DNA of 64,000 bases from Nocardia sputorum. Lineage in GTDB: Bacteria; Actinomycetota; Actinomycetes; Mycobacteriales; Mycobacteriaceae. Below the pieces are notes generated by a model that had not been told where the DNA came from, made no database searches, and was given only the letters and a program-made list of their open reading frames with translations. Location: contig NZ_AP026978.1 of assembly GCF_027924405.1 (NCBI RefSeq), positions 2,294,001 through 2,358,000 on the forward strand. Reading direction: 5' to 3'. Positions 10,158-18,411 of the stretch are shown here, piece after piece; within the stretch, counting starts at the first letter, position 1; the number at the start of each line of letters is the position of its first letter. The translations under genes and the position numbers were made by a program.

Positions 10158-10936
10158 GTGAGGAAGGCATCGGCGCCGTCCGGGACGCGCACCCGGCGGC
10201 GCCGATCCCAGGGGGGACGAGAACCGCCGCCTCCCTGGCAGATCGAGTCGACGACCAGCCGTGGCAGGCGCTGCTCGAGGAAGTCGACGCCCACGGCTGC
10301 GCGGCGACCGGGCCGATCCTCACTCCGGGGGAGTGCGCCGAGTTCACCGCTCTCTGGGACGACCGCACGCGGTTCCGTTCCACCGTCGACATGGCGCGCT
10401 ACCGTTTCGGCGAAGGCACCTACCGGTACTTCGCGGACCCCGTGCCCGAGTCGATCACGATCCTGCGCGCGTGCTTCTACCGAAAACTGTTACCACTGGC
10501 GCGTTCCTGGGCCGAGCGGCTCGGCGATCCGGCTCCGTGGCCCGACGAGTTCGCGGACTGGCTCGCCGCCTGTCACGCCGCGGGCCAGACCGAACCGACT
10601 CCACTCCTGTTGCGCTACAACGCGGGTGACTGGAACGCCTTGCATCGTGACCTGTACGGCGAACTGGTCTTCCCGATGCAGGTCGTCATCGGATTGGACC
10701 GGCCCGGAGTCGACTACATCGGAGGCGAATTCGTGCTGGTCGAGCAGCGTCCGCGTGCCCAGTCGAAAGCGACCGTCTCCGTGCTCGAGCGAGGCCACGC
10801 GCTGATCTTCACCACCCGCGACCGGCCGGCGCGCTCGAGCCGGGGCTGGTCCCGGGCCCCGATCCGCCACGGCGTCAGCCGTGTGCGCGGCGGTCTCCGG
10901 CACACGCTGGGGCTCGTGCTGCACGACGCGCGGTAG
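10154..10936 (+). CDS. 2-oxoglutarate/Fe(II)-dependent oxygenase
   Basis: This 260-residue protein carries the iron facial triad of the 2OG-Fe(II) superfamily: His164-x-Asp166 in LHRDLYGE and the distal His239 in RHGVSRV, with Arg249 ten residues later as the likely 2OG-binding residue. The C-terminal half is the double-stranded beta-helix; the N-terminal 130 residues are family-specific. Its position between ogt and an Ada-like zinc domain suggests oxidative dealkylation of DNA or a related repair role, but the sequence around the triad is closer to the prolyl-hydroxylase type than to classical AlkB. The substrate is therefore unproven. Confidence 0.82.
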   Translation: MSEEGIGAVRDAHPAAPIPGGTRTAASLADRVDDQPWQALLEEVDAHGCAATGPILTPGECAEFTALWDDRTRFRSTVDMARYRFGEGTYRYFADPVPESITILRACFYRKLLPLARSWAERLGDPAPWPDEFADWLAACHAAGQTEPTPLLLRYNAGDWNALHRDLYGELVFPMQVVIGLDRPGVDYIGGEFVLVEQRPRAQSKATVSVLERGHALIFTTRDRPARSSRGWSRAPIRHGVSRVRGGLRHTLGLVLHDAR

Positions 10937-10943
10937 CCCGCCG

Positions 10944-11210
10944 GTGTACACGTTGCTCGATGGTGGCGGCCGGACTTATCGCAGCACCGTGCCGGGCGGC
11001 TACGGCGGTCATCGCCGCAGCCGGATCTACGGTCGCCTCGACTGCCCTTCCGCCCTGCGCGCGCTGGCGCGCGGCGCCTACCGCGCACATCGCGTCTTCT
11101 TCGCCACCGAATTCGACGCGCTGGCCGCGGGCTATCGCCCGTGCGGCGTCTGCTTGCCCGACCGATACGCCGCGTGGAAAGCCGCGCGCTCGCAGCGATC
11201 AGGCGGGTGA
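10944..11210 (+). CDS. stand-alone Ada-N-like zinc-binding protein
   Basis: This 88-residue protein starts at a GTG seven bases after the preceding stop. It matches the N-terminal zinc domain of Ada: the pattern RIYGRLDCPSALRA, then AAGYRPCGVCLPDRY. Ada uses four cysteines, the first being the methylphosphotriester acceptor. Here three are visible (LDC and the CGVC pair) and the acceptor position is Gly (IYG). A role as a methyl-triggered switch is therefore unlikely, although zinc and DNA binding could persist with a histidine ligand. It ends inside the terminator shared with the convergent DyP gene. Confidence 0.75.
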   Translation: MYTLLDGGGRTYRSTVPGGYGGHRRSRIYGRLDCPSALRALARGAYRAHRVFFATEFDALAAGYRPCGVCLPDRYAAWKAARSQRSGG

Positions 11211-11249
11211 ACCCTCACCCCTCCGGACAACCGGTTGTGTTCACCCGCC
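11202..11249. terminator. bidirectional terminator hairpin
   Basis: An 11-bp perfect inverted repeat (GGCGGGTGAAC / GTTCACCCGCC) encloses a 26-base loop that itself contains the palindrome ACAACCGGTTGT. It spans the end of the Ada-N-like gene and sits before the end of the convergent DyP gene, so it can serve both strands. Confidence 0.55.
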
Positions 11250-11300
11250 ATGTACGTGGGTCATGGGTTGCCTCTCGGGCGGTTTCGGAGGGGGCTGCGC

Positions 11301-12614
11301 TCATCGGAGCAACGCTGCCGCGATGGGCTCGTTCGGGATGGCACCGGGCGGCACGGCGAAGATCGCGCTGCCGGTGTGTTCGATGAGCGGGTTCATCCGG
11401 TCTCCGGCGGCGAGTGCGTGTTGCGCTCTGATGAACTGCTCGGGCGGGTTGTTCATGTACGCGGCGAACAGCAATCCGGCATCGAGCTGGTTGTGGCCCC
11501 CGTGGGTATGTTCGGGGGTGCCGGGCAGGTGTGTGTGCGGGGTCTGCGTGTCGGAACCTGGTCCGCCGGCGTTCGCGATCAGGGTGCCGTAGTCGTAGTT
11601 GTAACCGCGGCGCAGCATCGGTATGCCGTGGACGAGGCGCACATGTGCGCCGGCCGGGATGGTGAGGTCGCCGTCTCGGCCGTGGTGGGCGAGGTCCACC
11701 GGATCGGATTCGGCCGCGCCGCCCAGGGGCGCTCCGTCGCTGCGGCGGCGACCGACGATGCGGTCCTGCTCGTCCCGCGGCAGTTGATCCCACTCGGCGG
11801 TCTTCATCCGGATCTTGCGGAACACCAGGTAGCTGCCGTTCTGGAACCACGCGGGTTCGTCGGCGGAGCGAACCCAGACCGTTCGATCGAACCCGGTCGT
11901 CTCCGGGCGGGGGTTGGCGGTGCCGTCTTTGTGCCCGAACATGTTTCGCGGTGTGCCGCCGTCGGTGGGCCGGCTCAGGAAGCCGTGCTGGGTCCAGCGC
12001 ATACGCGCCAGTCCCGGCATGCGTGCCCGCAATGCGCGGAATGTGTGGCTGACGATCTGGGCGTCGTCGGCGCATATCTGCACCAGTACATCGCCGTCGC
12101 ACCACGCCGGATTCAGGATGTCGCGGGCGAATGCGGGGAGCGGGCGCAGATGTCTCGGACGCTGCGCGATGAGCCCGAATCGTTCGTCGAACACCGACGG
12201 CCCCAGGCCGAAGGTGACGGTCAGGCGAGCCGAATCCAGCCCAGTCGCGAAGTCGGTGTGCGTGCTGAACCCTGGCGGCGTCCCCGGTTGCTCCGGGAGC
12301 GGTGCGCCGGCCGCCAGCGCGGCGGCGGTCGCTGTCCATCCGGCGAGAAGTTCGCGTAGCGTCCCACGGTCGGGTCGCACGACATCGACCGACAAGAACA
12401 GCGCGTGCGATTGCGTAGGCGTCGCGATCCCCGCTTGGTGCTGCCCGTGGAACGGTTCCAGGCGCGATCCCGCGGTGGTGTCGGGTGTAGTGGAGCGGCC
12501 CGCGGCGACACCGAGGGCCGCGGCTCCCGCAGTCACGATGCCCGCGCCGAACAGCCCGCGCCGTGTGACACGCGGTGGATCGGCATCATCCCGGTCCGCA
12601 GTGGTTGTGCTCAT
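11301..12614 (-). CDS. Tat-exported DyP-type peroxidase
   Basis: This 437-residue haem peroxidase belongs to the dye-decolourising family. Residues 17-40 form a twin-arginine signal (TRRGLFGAG followed by an Ala-rich core). The family signature GxxDG is present as GHKDG with the catalytic Asp at residue 230, and a downstream HVRLVHGIPM segment is in the region of the haem ligand. EfeB-like members help to extract iron from haem, but no efeU or efeO gene is nearby, so a general DyP peroxidase is the safer call. The ATG overlaps the stop of the broken DJ-1 gene upstream by four bases. Confidence 0.9.
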   Translation of the reverse strand: MSTTTADRDDADPPRVTRRGLFGAGIVTAGAAALGVAAGRSTTPDTTAGSRLEPFHGQHQAGIATPTQSHALFLSVDVVRPDRGTLRELLAGWTATAAALAAGAPLPEQPGTPPGFSTHTDFATGLDSARLTVTFGLGPSVFDERFGLIAQRPRHLRPLPAFARDILNPAWCDGDVLVQICADDAQIVSHTFRALRARMPGLARMRWTQHGFLSRPTDGGTPRNMFGHKDGTANPRPETTGFDRTVWVRSADEPAWFQNGSYLVFRKIRMKTAEWDQLPRDEQDRIVGRRRSDGAPLGGAAESDPVDLAHHGRDGDLTIPAGAHVRLVHGIPMLRRGYNYDYGTLIANAGGPGSDTQTPHTHLPGTPEHTHGGHNQLDAGLLFAAYMNNPPEQFIRAQHALAAGDRMNPLIEHTGSAIFAVPPGAIPNEPIAAALLR

Positions 12615-12993
12615 GTCCCGTCTCTCCGCCATACCGTGCCTCGTCGCTCGTATTCCAGGATTTCCTCGATCCGAACGGCGATGTCCGAGCCCAGTTCCCG
12701 CTGCACCAGCCACAGGGCGAGATCCAGCCCGGATGTGACGCCGCCGGTGGTGACCAGATCGCCGTCGTCCACGACTCGCGCCCTGATGATCACGCCGCCT
12801 TCTCGTTCCAGTTGCTCGATCAGCCGGTGGTGGGTCGTGCGCGGTCTGCCCCGCCGTCGAACACCAGGATCTGTACCCGCCACTGTCCGGCCCCGTGGCC
12901 GCCCCGAGAGCGCGGAACCAGCGGGAGCGGACTCGCCGCCCCCGCTCCGGAGACAGCGCCGAGTCCCGCCCGCATCACTGCCCGCCGGTTCAT
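12611..12993 (-). pseudogene. DJ-1/PfpI family protein with Tat signal, internally deleted
   Basis: Two frames must be joined. From the ATG at 12993 one frame reads a twin-arginine signal (MNRRAVMRAGLGAVSG) and the first strand of a DJ-1/PfpI fold (WRVQILVFDG). The C-terminal part lies in another frame, from about 12850 to the stop at 12611, with RTTHHRLIEQLEREGG and then DGDLVTTGGVTSGLDLALW, which are the family's last strands. The central segment with the nucleophilic Cys is missing, a loss of roughly 100 codons plus a frameshift near 12850. It was probably co-transcribed with the DyP gene, whose start overlaps its stop. Confidence 0.8.
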
Positions 12994-13072
12994 CTGCGCT
13001 CGCGATCACGGTGCACCGAGGCGGCGTCCGGAAATTCGGAGCGATCGCGGTCGCGGTGTGTATCCGACCGGC

Positions 13073-14125
13073 TCACAGTGAGAAGTAGGGGTCGTCGAGC
13101 ACATATCGCCACGAGCCGTCGCTGCCGCGTCGTGCGATCTCGGTCGAGGTGGAGATCACCGGGGCACCGTCCGGCGTCGCGCCCGACACGGTGGCATCGT
13201 TGGAGATCAAAGCCAGCTCCCCGACCACGTGCACGCGGCGGGTCTGCAACTGGATCTTCGCTCCGGCGTCGATCATCGCGGCGAGGGAACTCCGGATGGC
13301 TCCGGCGCCGGATCGCCGGTCACCGGGGCTCGGGAACAGCAGTGCCGCCGGCTCGTAGAGCGACATCAAAGCGTCGAGGTCACCGCTGTTGAAGTAGCGA
13401 GCGAACAGTGGAGCCAGATCGGCGGGCCGAGGAGCTCCCAGGCCACGGTCGCCGATTCGTACCGGCTGGTCGTTCCAGCCGGCGTCCTCGACGGCGTCGA
13501 ACCACGTGGTCGGCGCCTGCGTCGGGTAGTAGAGCTGGCAGAGCTGTCCCGGGAAGGTGAACCAGCTGCCCTTGGCCGGGTTGTCGCGCACCTGCCGGGC
13601 CAGGATCTCGCCGAAGGCGTATCCGACGTCGTATCGCGGCCACACCGCATGCACTCGATCACCGAAGCCATCCGGCAGCTGTGCGCGGCGCAGTCCCGCG
13701 ATATCGGCTCCGGTGCCCATCTGCATCAAGGCCTCGACCGTTCCGAAACGACGCGCGATACCGTCGCTGGTGTGCAGCGCGACGGCGTTCCACACGGTCT
13801 GCACCCGCTGCTCGTCGACACCCTTGCTCCTGAGGAACTCCGCCGCGGCGTCGGCTCCGTCGAGTTCGAAACGCTGGTCGCCGTTCGCGTAATCCGTCGC
13901 GCCTAGATCGTGCAGTAGGCAGCTGAGATAGAGCAGTTCGTCGTCGTAGTCCGCACCGGCCCGCAACCCGTCGACCGTGGCCAACTCCCGCGCGTACAGG
14001 TAGGCGCGCACGCAGTGGTTGTAGACCAGCGGTGGCGACACCTCGGCTACCAGCGCGTCAGCGGCGACGGCGAGTTCCGAGGTGGGCAAGCCGAATTGCG
14101 TCGGATCGGCTTCTTGAACGGTCAT
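13073..14125 (-). CDS. HD-domain (cyanamide hydratase-like) and SnoaL-like fusion protein
   Basis: This 350-residue protein has two parts. Residues about 30-215 form an HD metal-hydrolase domain with His37, His72-Asp73 (LLHDLG), His118 (ALHTS) and Asp141; the spacing resembles the cyanamide-hydratase/Ddi2 branch. Residues about 240-350 look like a SnoaL/NTF2-like domain (LFARYFNSGDLDALMSLYEP), which may bind a small substrate or aid dimerisation. The ATG at 14125 has GGAAGGGAAAACG upstream. A GlxA-type regulator gene lies upstream on the same strand. Hydration of a nitrile-like compound is inference from the family. Confidence 0.72.
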   Translation of the reverse strand: MTVQEADPTQFGLPTSELAVAADALVAEVSPPLVYNHCVRAYLYARELATVDGLRAGADYDDELLYLSCLLHDLGATDYANGDQRFELDGADAAAEFLRSKGVDEQRVQTVWNAVALHTSDGIARRFGTVEALMQMGTGADIAGLRRAQLPDGFGDRVHAVWPRYDVGYAFGEILARQVRDNPAKGSWFTFPGQLCQLYYPTQAPTTWFDAVEDAGWNDQPVRIGDRGLGAPRPADLAPLFARYFNSGDLDALMSLYEPAALLFPSPGDRRSGAGAIRSSLAAMIDAGAKIQLQTRRVHVVGELALISNDATVSGATPDGAPVISTSTEIARRGSDGSWRYVLDDPYFSL

Positions 14126-14182
14126 CGTTTTCCCTTCCGAAAGTGCGCATTCAGTGTGTGCTCGGAAGTAACGGCCGCCCAG

Positions 14183-14219
14183 TGGCCAGATAGCCAACTA
14201 TTGCCCAGATCTGGCCAGA
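14183..14219 (-). promoter_or_regulatory. direct-repeat operator candidate for the AraC/GlxA regulator
   Basis: TGGCCAGA occurs twice in the same orientation (14183-14190 and 14212-14219), 29 bases apart, and a perfect CCAGATCTGG palindrome lies at 14205-14214. The position upstream of the HD-SnoaL start and just after the regulator gene suits AraC-type binding, which usually uses direct repeats. Confidence 0.45.
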
Positions 14220-14234
14220 GTCCAGGTTCGTCGC

Positions 14235-15263
14235 TCAGCTCGTCGAGCCGGCCATCCGGCCGCCGCCCGAGGCGGCTTCCCGGCGGCTGTCGATGGACCG
14301 CACGGCACCGCCGGAATGATGAAAACTGTTGCGGTAGGCCTGCGGAGAGGTCCGTGTCAGGCGGGCGAAGTGGTAGCGCAGGGTGGTGGCGGCGCCGAAA
14401 CCGGCCTCCTCGGCGATGCGTTCGATGGACAGGTCGGTGGTCTCGAGCAGTTGCTGCGCGCGGTGCACCCGGACGCGGAGCAACCACTGCAACGGTGTTG
14501 TCCCGATTTCCGCACGGAATCGGCGGTTCAGGCTGCGCACACTGATGGCCCCGTGCGCCGCGATGTCGTCGAGAGTGAGCGGGCGGTGCAGGTTGGCCTG
14601 CATCCAGTCCAGGACCGGTTGCAGCGACGTGTCCGGATTGTCCGGGTCGGTGTGAGCGATGAATTGCGCTTGCCCGCCATCCCGCTGCGGCGGCATCACG
14701 ATCCGGCGAGCGGTGTCGGCGGCCACCTGGGAGCCGAGATCCCGGCGAACCATGTGCAGGCACAGATCGAGCCCCGCCGTGGCCCCGGCTGAAGTGAGCA
14801 CCGCGCCGTTGTCGATGAAGAGCACCGAGGCATCGACGTCGACGAGCGGATACCGGCGCGCCAACTCGGCGGCGTGTTCCCAATGGGTAGTCGCCCGTTG
14901 CCCGTCGAGCAGCCCGGTCGCGGCGAGCGTGAACGCGCCGACGCAGACGGAAGCCAGTCGTGCGCCGCGCGCGGCCGCGGCCAGCAGCGCGTCACGGACG
15001 CCGTCGGCGGGTTCGCGGAAGAATCCGGCCTGGCCGGGCACCACGACGGTGTCGGCGTCGGCCACCGCGTCCAAGTCCCAATCCGTCTGCAGTCGCACCG
15101 CACCGTGAACCGGGGCGATAGCGGCGGTGCCGCCCATCGTCACGACCCGGATGTCGTAATGCTTGCCGCCGCTCACCGTATTCGCCGCGCCGAACACCCA
15201 GCCCGGGAGCATCACTTCGAAACCGAGCGCGTTGTCGGGAGCCAGGACCGCCACGATCGCCAT
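14235..15263 (-). CDS. GlxA family transcriptional regulator (DJ-1/PfpI-AraC)
   Basis: This 342-residue protein combines an N-terminal DJ-1/PfpI-like domain (residues about 1-190), with the nucleophile-elbow Cys107 in SVCVGAF, and a C-terminal AraC-type double helix-turn-helix (about 225-320; LTLDDIAAHGAISVRSLNRR, then IAEEAGFGAATTLRYHF). Proteins of this type usually activate neighbouring catabolic genes. The likely targets are the HD-SnoaL gene, the broken DJ-1 gene and the DyP gene, all downstream on the same strand. Confidence 0.9.
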   Translation of the reverse strand: MAIVAVLAPDNALGFEVMLPGWVFGAANTVSGGKHYDIRVVTMGGTAAIAPVHGAVRLQTDWDLDAVADADTVVVPGQAGFFREPADGVRDALLAAAARGARLASVCVGAFTLAATGLLDGQRATTHWEHAAELARRYPLVDVDASVLFIDNGAVLTSAGATAGLDLCLHMVRRDLGSQVAADTARRIVMPPQRDGGQAQFIAHTDPDNPDTSLQPVLDWMQANLHRPLTLDDIAAHGAISVRSLNRRFRAEIGTTPLQWLLRVRVHRAQQLLETTDLSIERIAEEAGFGAATTLRYHFARLTRTSPQAYRNSFHHSGGAVRSIDSRREAASGGGRMAGSTS

Positions 15264-15435
15264 GGCCAGAACTTAACAGGCAATCCTGTAATAGCCACGA
15301 TGGCTTCGGCGGGCTCGGGCGTCGCCTGTTTTGGAGGAATGTGTCCGGGCGGCACGCTGGTGGCGCGCCCCGGTGGGCGAGCGAAGGTGTTGCCGGCGAG
15401 GGCGGACCGACCCTGAACGCCCTTGCCGCGCAACG

Positions 15436-15477
15436 CCGAAAACGATCGGCGGGCCGGAGCCCGCCGATCGTTTTCGG
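15436..15477 (-). terminator. terminator of the DoxX gene
   Basis: A perfect 19-bp stem (15436-15454 with 15459-15477) closes a four-base CGGA loop and begins 14 bases past the DoxX stop. There is no clean U-run after it, which is common in high-GC actinobacteria. Confidence 0.7.
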
Positions 15478-15491
15478 TGTCTGGTGTGTTG

Positions 15492-15923
15492 TCACCGGGT
15501 GAGCAAGGAGCGCAGGGCGAAGAGGGAGTCGCGGCGCTCGTAGGCGATCCAGGCGAAGATCCCCGACAGCACCAGTGGGAAGGGTGCGTAGGCGGGCATA
15601 TCGGTCAGGAAGAGGTTGGTAGCGGCGGCCAGCAGGGTGAGGATGGACAGGCCGATCGCGGCCGGGCCGCTCAGGCGGCGCACGAGCAGGCCGATGCCGC
15701 CGGCGATCTCGCAGATGCCGACGAAGTACATGAACCAGGGTGAGCCGATACCGGCCTCGCGCATCGCCGCCATGTTCTCCTCTGGGACCATGTCGAGTAC
15801 CTTCGGCATGCCCGAGGCGATGATGAAGAAGAGGGCCAGGAAGATCTGCAGTCCCCACAGGACGCGGTTGCGGACTTTGCCGGGGCGGACGGTGGTGGTG
15901 GGCGCGGCGGCGATGGTGGTCAT
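15492..15923 (-). CDS. DoxX family membrane protein
   Basis: This 143-residue protein has four hydrophobic segments (about residues 23-40, 62-80, 84-103 and 112-128), as expected for the DoxX/DoxD-like family. The second helix contains the typical GICEIAGGIGLL pattern. Members are integral membrane proteins, some linked to thiosulfate or redox stress; the exact role here cannot be read from the sequence. It is a monocistronic unit with a strong terminator immediately downstream. Confidence 0.85.
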   Translation of the reverse strand: MTTIAAAPTTTVRPGKVRNRVLWGLQIFLALFFIIASGMPKVLDMVPEENMAAMREAGIGSPWFMYFVGICEIAGGIGLLVRRLSGPAAIGLSILTLLAAATNLFLTDMPAYAPFPLVLSGIFAWIAYERRDSLFALRSLLTR

Positions 15924-16692
15924 TGTTGGTTCCTCCAGGGTCGGTTGCGCTGTTCGGTAGCGCGTTCACCTGATAGGACGGCGGCCTTCGCGAGGATTCA
16001 TCGGTCGCGGCGAAAATTGTTCGGACCCGCCTTTCTCGCACGTCCGGCCTGCGGCGACGACAGTTCGCGCGGACCGTGCACGACGGGCGCAGCGGATGGC
16101 CGCGGCGCCGGTAGGGCGAGAGGCGGGCCCGCTGTTGTCGGCGGGGCCGCCAGGTTGACCAGGCCCGGACACGACCGGTCTGAGGGAAGGGGCCGGCTGG
16201 CAGCCTGGCACACTCGATCGCGGCATAGACGGCCTTGCGCAAGGGCGCCTCGCGCTCGACGCGCCTAGCGCTGCCTCGGACGGCGACGCTCGCACGCCCG
16301 GTTTGGGAATCCCGGCAATGGTTGGCGAACCGAATTGTCATCGGGCACAAGACGGCTCGAAAAGTTGGCGCATCGGATATGCGATGTTATCTACTGCAAA
16401 TTCGAGCCATCCTGTCCGGGGCTGGGAGGCGAGCTGGCCGAATATTCCCGCGAACAGGCCGTCGCGGTGGCAGACGCCTCCGATAGTGGAATTCGGCCGG
16501 ATCCGGCCGGTAATCGAAACGCGAGGTGAATTCGGCCGCGATGAACAACTCCGAGCGATTTCGTCCGCCGCGTCACGTCGAGGCGGATATGCGAGCGTCG
16601 ACCGTTGATCGCAGGCAGAACGGCACCTGCTTTCGGGCCTGTGCGCACAAGGAGCGGAACGATTCACAGCCGATGATCGAAAGAGTGGTTCG
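15924..16692. other. intergenic region with no supported gene
   Basis: This 769-base stretch between the divergent DoxX and MFS genes has several short open frames on both strands, but none has a recognisable family pattern or a convincing ribosome binding site. From about 16330 to 16690 it is more AT-rich than its surroundings, which may mark the MFS promoter. I see no repeat or RNA gene here. Confidence 0.5.
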
Positions 16693-18111
16693 ATGACCCG
16701 CAAAGAGGCAGCGGTCGCCCTGGGATCGTTCGGGGCATGCCTGATTTCGGTCTTCATGCAGATGATCGATGTGACGATCGTCAATACCGCGCTTCCGGTG
16801 GTCACCGCGGAACTGGGGGCGTCGCGTTCGGAGCAACTGTGGGTGGTGGCCGGTTACTCGCTGGCGTTCGCCTGCGTGCTGCTCACCGCGGCTCGCGTCG
16901 GCGCGATCGCCGGCCGCCGCCGGATGTTCCTGTGGTCGGCGGCGGCCTTCACGGCGGCCTCGGTGTGGTGTGGAGTGTCGTCCACCGCAATGGAATTGGT
17001 GATCGCCAGGATCGTCCAGGGTGTGGCGGGCGCGGGGATGGCCGCGCAGACCATCGCCATCATCACCGCGAGTTTCCGGCGCGAGCACCATCAATACGCC
17101 TTCGCCGTGTACGGCGCGACAGCCGGTTTCGCCGGGATGCTCGGGCCGATCCTGGGCGGCGGGCTGATCACCCTGGATCCGTTCGGGCTCGGCTGGCACG
17201 CGATCTTCCTGATGAACCTGCCGCTGGGCATGGTGGCCATCGCACTGGCCGCCGGTTACCTGCGGCTGGGTCCGGCGACGGATCGGGACCCGCTGGATAT
17301 GCGCGGAGCCGTGGTGGCCACCGCGGCGCTGTTCCTGCTGCTGTTCGCGCTGTCGGACAGTCAACAGGCGGGCTGGCGGCCGCTGCACGGGGCATACATC
17401 GCGGCCGCGATGGTGCTGGGCGCGGTGTTCGTGGCCCGCGAACGCGCCACGCGCCGCCGCGGCGGCCGGGCTCTGGTGCGGCTGGACCTGTTCTCCGATC
17501 GCGGATTCGCGGTCGGATCGGTGCTGGTGACGGTCTTCTTCGGCCTGTTCACCGCGTTCGTTTTCACCGTTTCGATCCTGCTGCAGGACGTGCTGCGGTT
17601 CTCCGCGCTGCGTACCGGTGTCGCGATGACGCCGTTCGCCTTGGGCGCCGGGGCGGGGGCGGTGCTGTCACCGGTGCTCGTCAGCCGGTGGGGAATTCGC
17701 GCACCGGCCGCCGGTATCGCCGTCTTCGCGGGCTGCGTCGTGGTCGGCGTGGGCTACCTGTACGTGGGCTCCGGCGCGGTGAACCTGCCGCTGGTGGCCG
17801 GACCGGTGTTCCTCGCGGGTTTCGGGGTCGGGGTGTTCGGGGTGCCGCTGCAGCCGCTGATGCTGGCGGACCTGGACGATCGCGCCATGGGGGAGGCGTC
17901 GGGGGTGCTGCCCACGATCGAACAGATCGGCAATTCGGTCGGGCTGGCGGTGCTCAGCGCGCTGTTCTTCCGCGCGCACACGTTGTCGGGCAGCATGATC
18001 ATGCTCTCGGCCATCGCCGCCGCCGCCCTCGGCCTCGCCGCCCTGACGCTGGCGCTGCCGGACCGCGCGCGGACCGCGACGAGCCCGTGGAGTCGGTCGA
18101 CCGCGAGCTGA
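16693..18111 (+). CDS. MFS drug/proton antiporter, DHA2 (EmrB/QacA) family
   Basis: This 472-residue protein has about 14 predicted transmembrane helices. Helix 1 carries the DHA2 motif D1-like IDVTIVNTALPVV, and helix 5 carries the antiporter motif C-like GFAGMLGPILGG. Such pumps export lipophilic compounds using the proton gradient. No TetR or MarR gene is adjacent. It lies just upstream of the convergent MmpL of the polyketide cluster, so a role in product export or self-protection is possible but unproven. Confidence 0.92.
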   Translation: MTRKEAAVALGSFGACLISVFMQMIDVTIVNTALPVVTAELGASRSEQLWVVAGYSLAFACVLLTAARVGAIAGRRRMFLWSAAAFTAASVWCGVSSTAMELVIARIVQGVAGAGMAAQTIAIITASFRREHHQYAFAVYGATAGFAGMLGPILGGGLITLDPFGLGWHAIFLMNLPLGMVAIALAAGYLRLGPATDRDPLDMRGAVVATAALFLLLFALSDSQQAGWRPLHGAYIAAAMVLGAVFVARERATRRRGGRALVRLDLFSDRGFAVGSVLVTVFFGLFTAFVFTVSILLQDVLRFSALRTGVAMTPFALGAGAGAVLSPVLVSRWGIRAPAAGIAVFAGCVVVGVGYLYVGSGAVNLPLVAGPVFLAGFGVGVFGVPLQPLMLADLDDRAMGEASGVLPTIEQIGNSVGLAVLSALFFRAHTLSGSMIMLSAIAAAALGLAALTLALPDRARTATSPWSRSTAS

Positions 18112-18411
18112 CCGCTCCGGCCCCCTTCGACGACGCGTTCCAGCGCCGACGGTCCTCGCATACGAGGCCGGATTCCGCGGCAACCGGGGGCTCGGGCACC
18201 GCAGTCCAACGGCAACCGTGGTCCGGATGGCACCGAGGCATCCCGAAGACTGCCCCGCAGTGATCGCGCACGCTCACCAGAGAAGGATTCAGCCGCACGG
18301 CCATGAGTCGCCGAAAGAGGGACTGGCGGGGGTTCGACGCCGTTGCAGTCGGTCGTCGGGCGACGGCTCCTGGCTGCTGTGCGGGGAGATGCGTGAGTTC
18401 GTGGCCCCTGC
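18112..18411. other. intergenic region between convergent genes
   Basis: These 300 bases between the MFS and MmpL stop codons contain no supported gene and no strong hairpin. Short open frames here overlap the MFS tail and are shadows. Confidence 0.5.

Noticed and set aside
12611..13009. The 132-codon minus-strand frame taken as an intact small gene
   Set aside because: Only its last 60 codons match the DJ-1 fold; the true N-terminal half is in another frame, so it is reported as a pseudogene.
15945..16608. Several 80-110 codon frames in the DoxX-MFS gap
   Set aside because: They overlap each other on both strands, lack ribosome binding sites and show no recognisable pattern.
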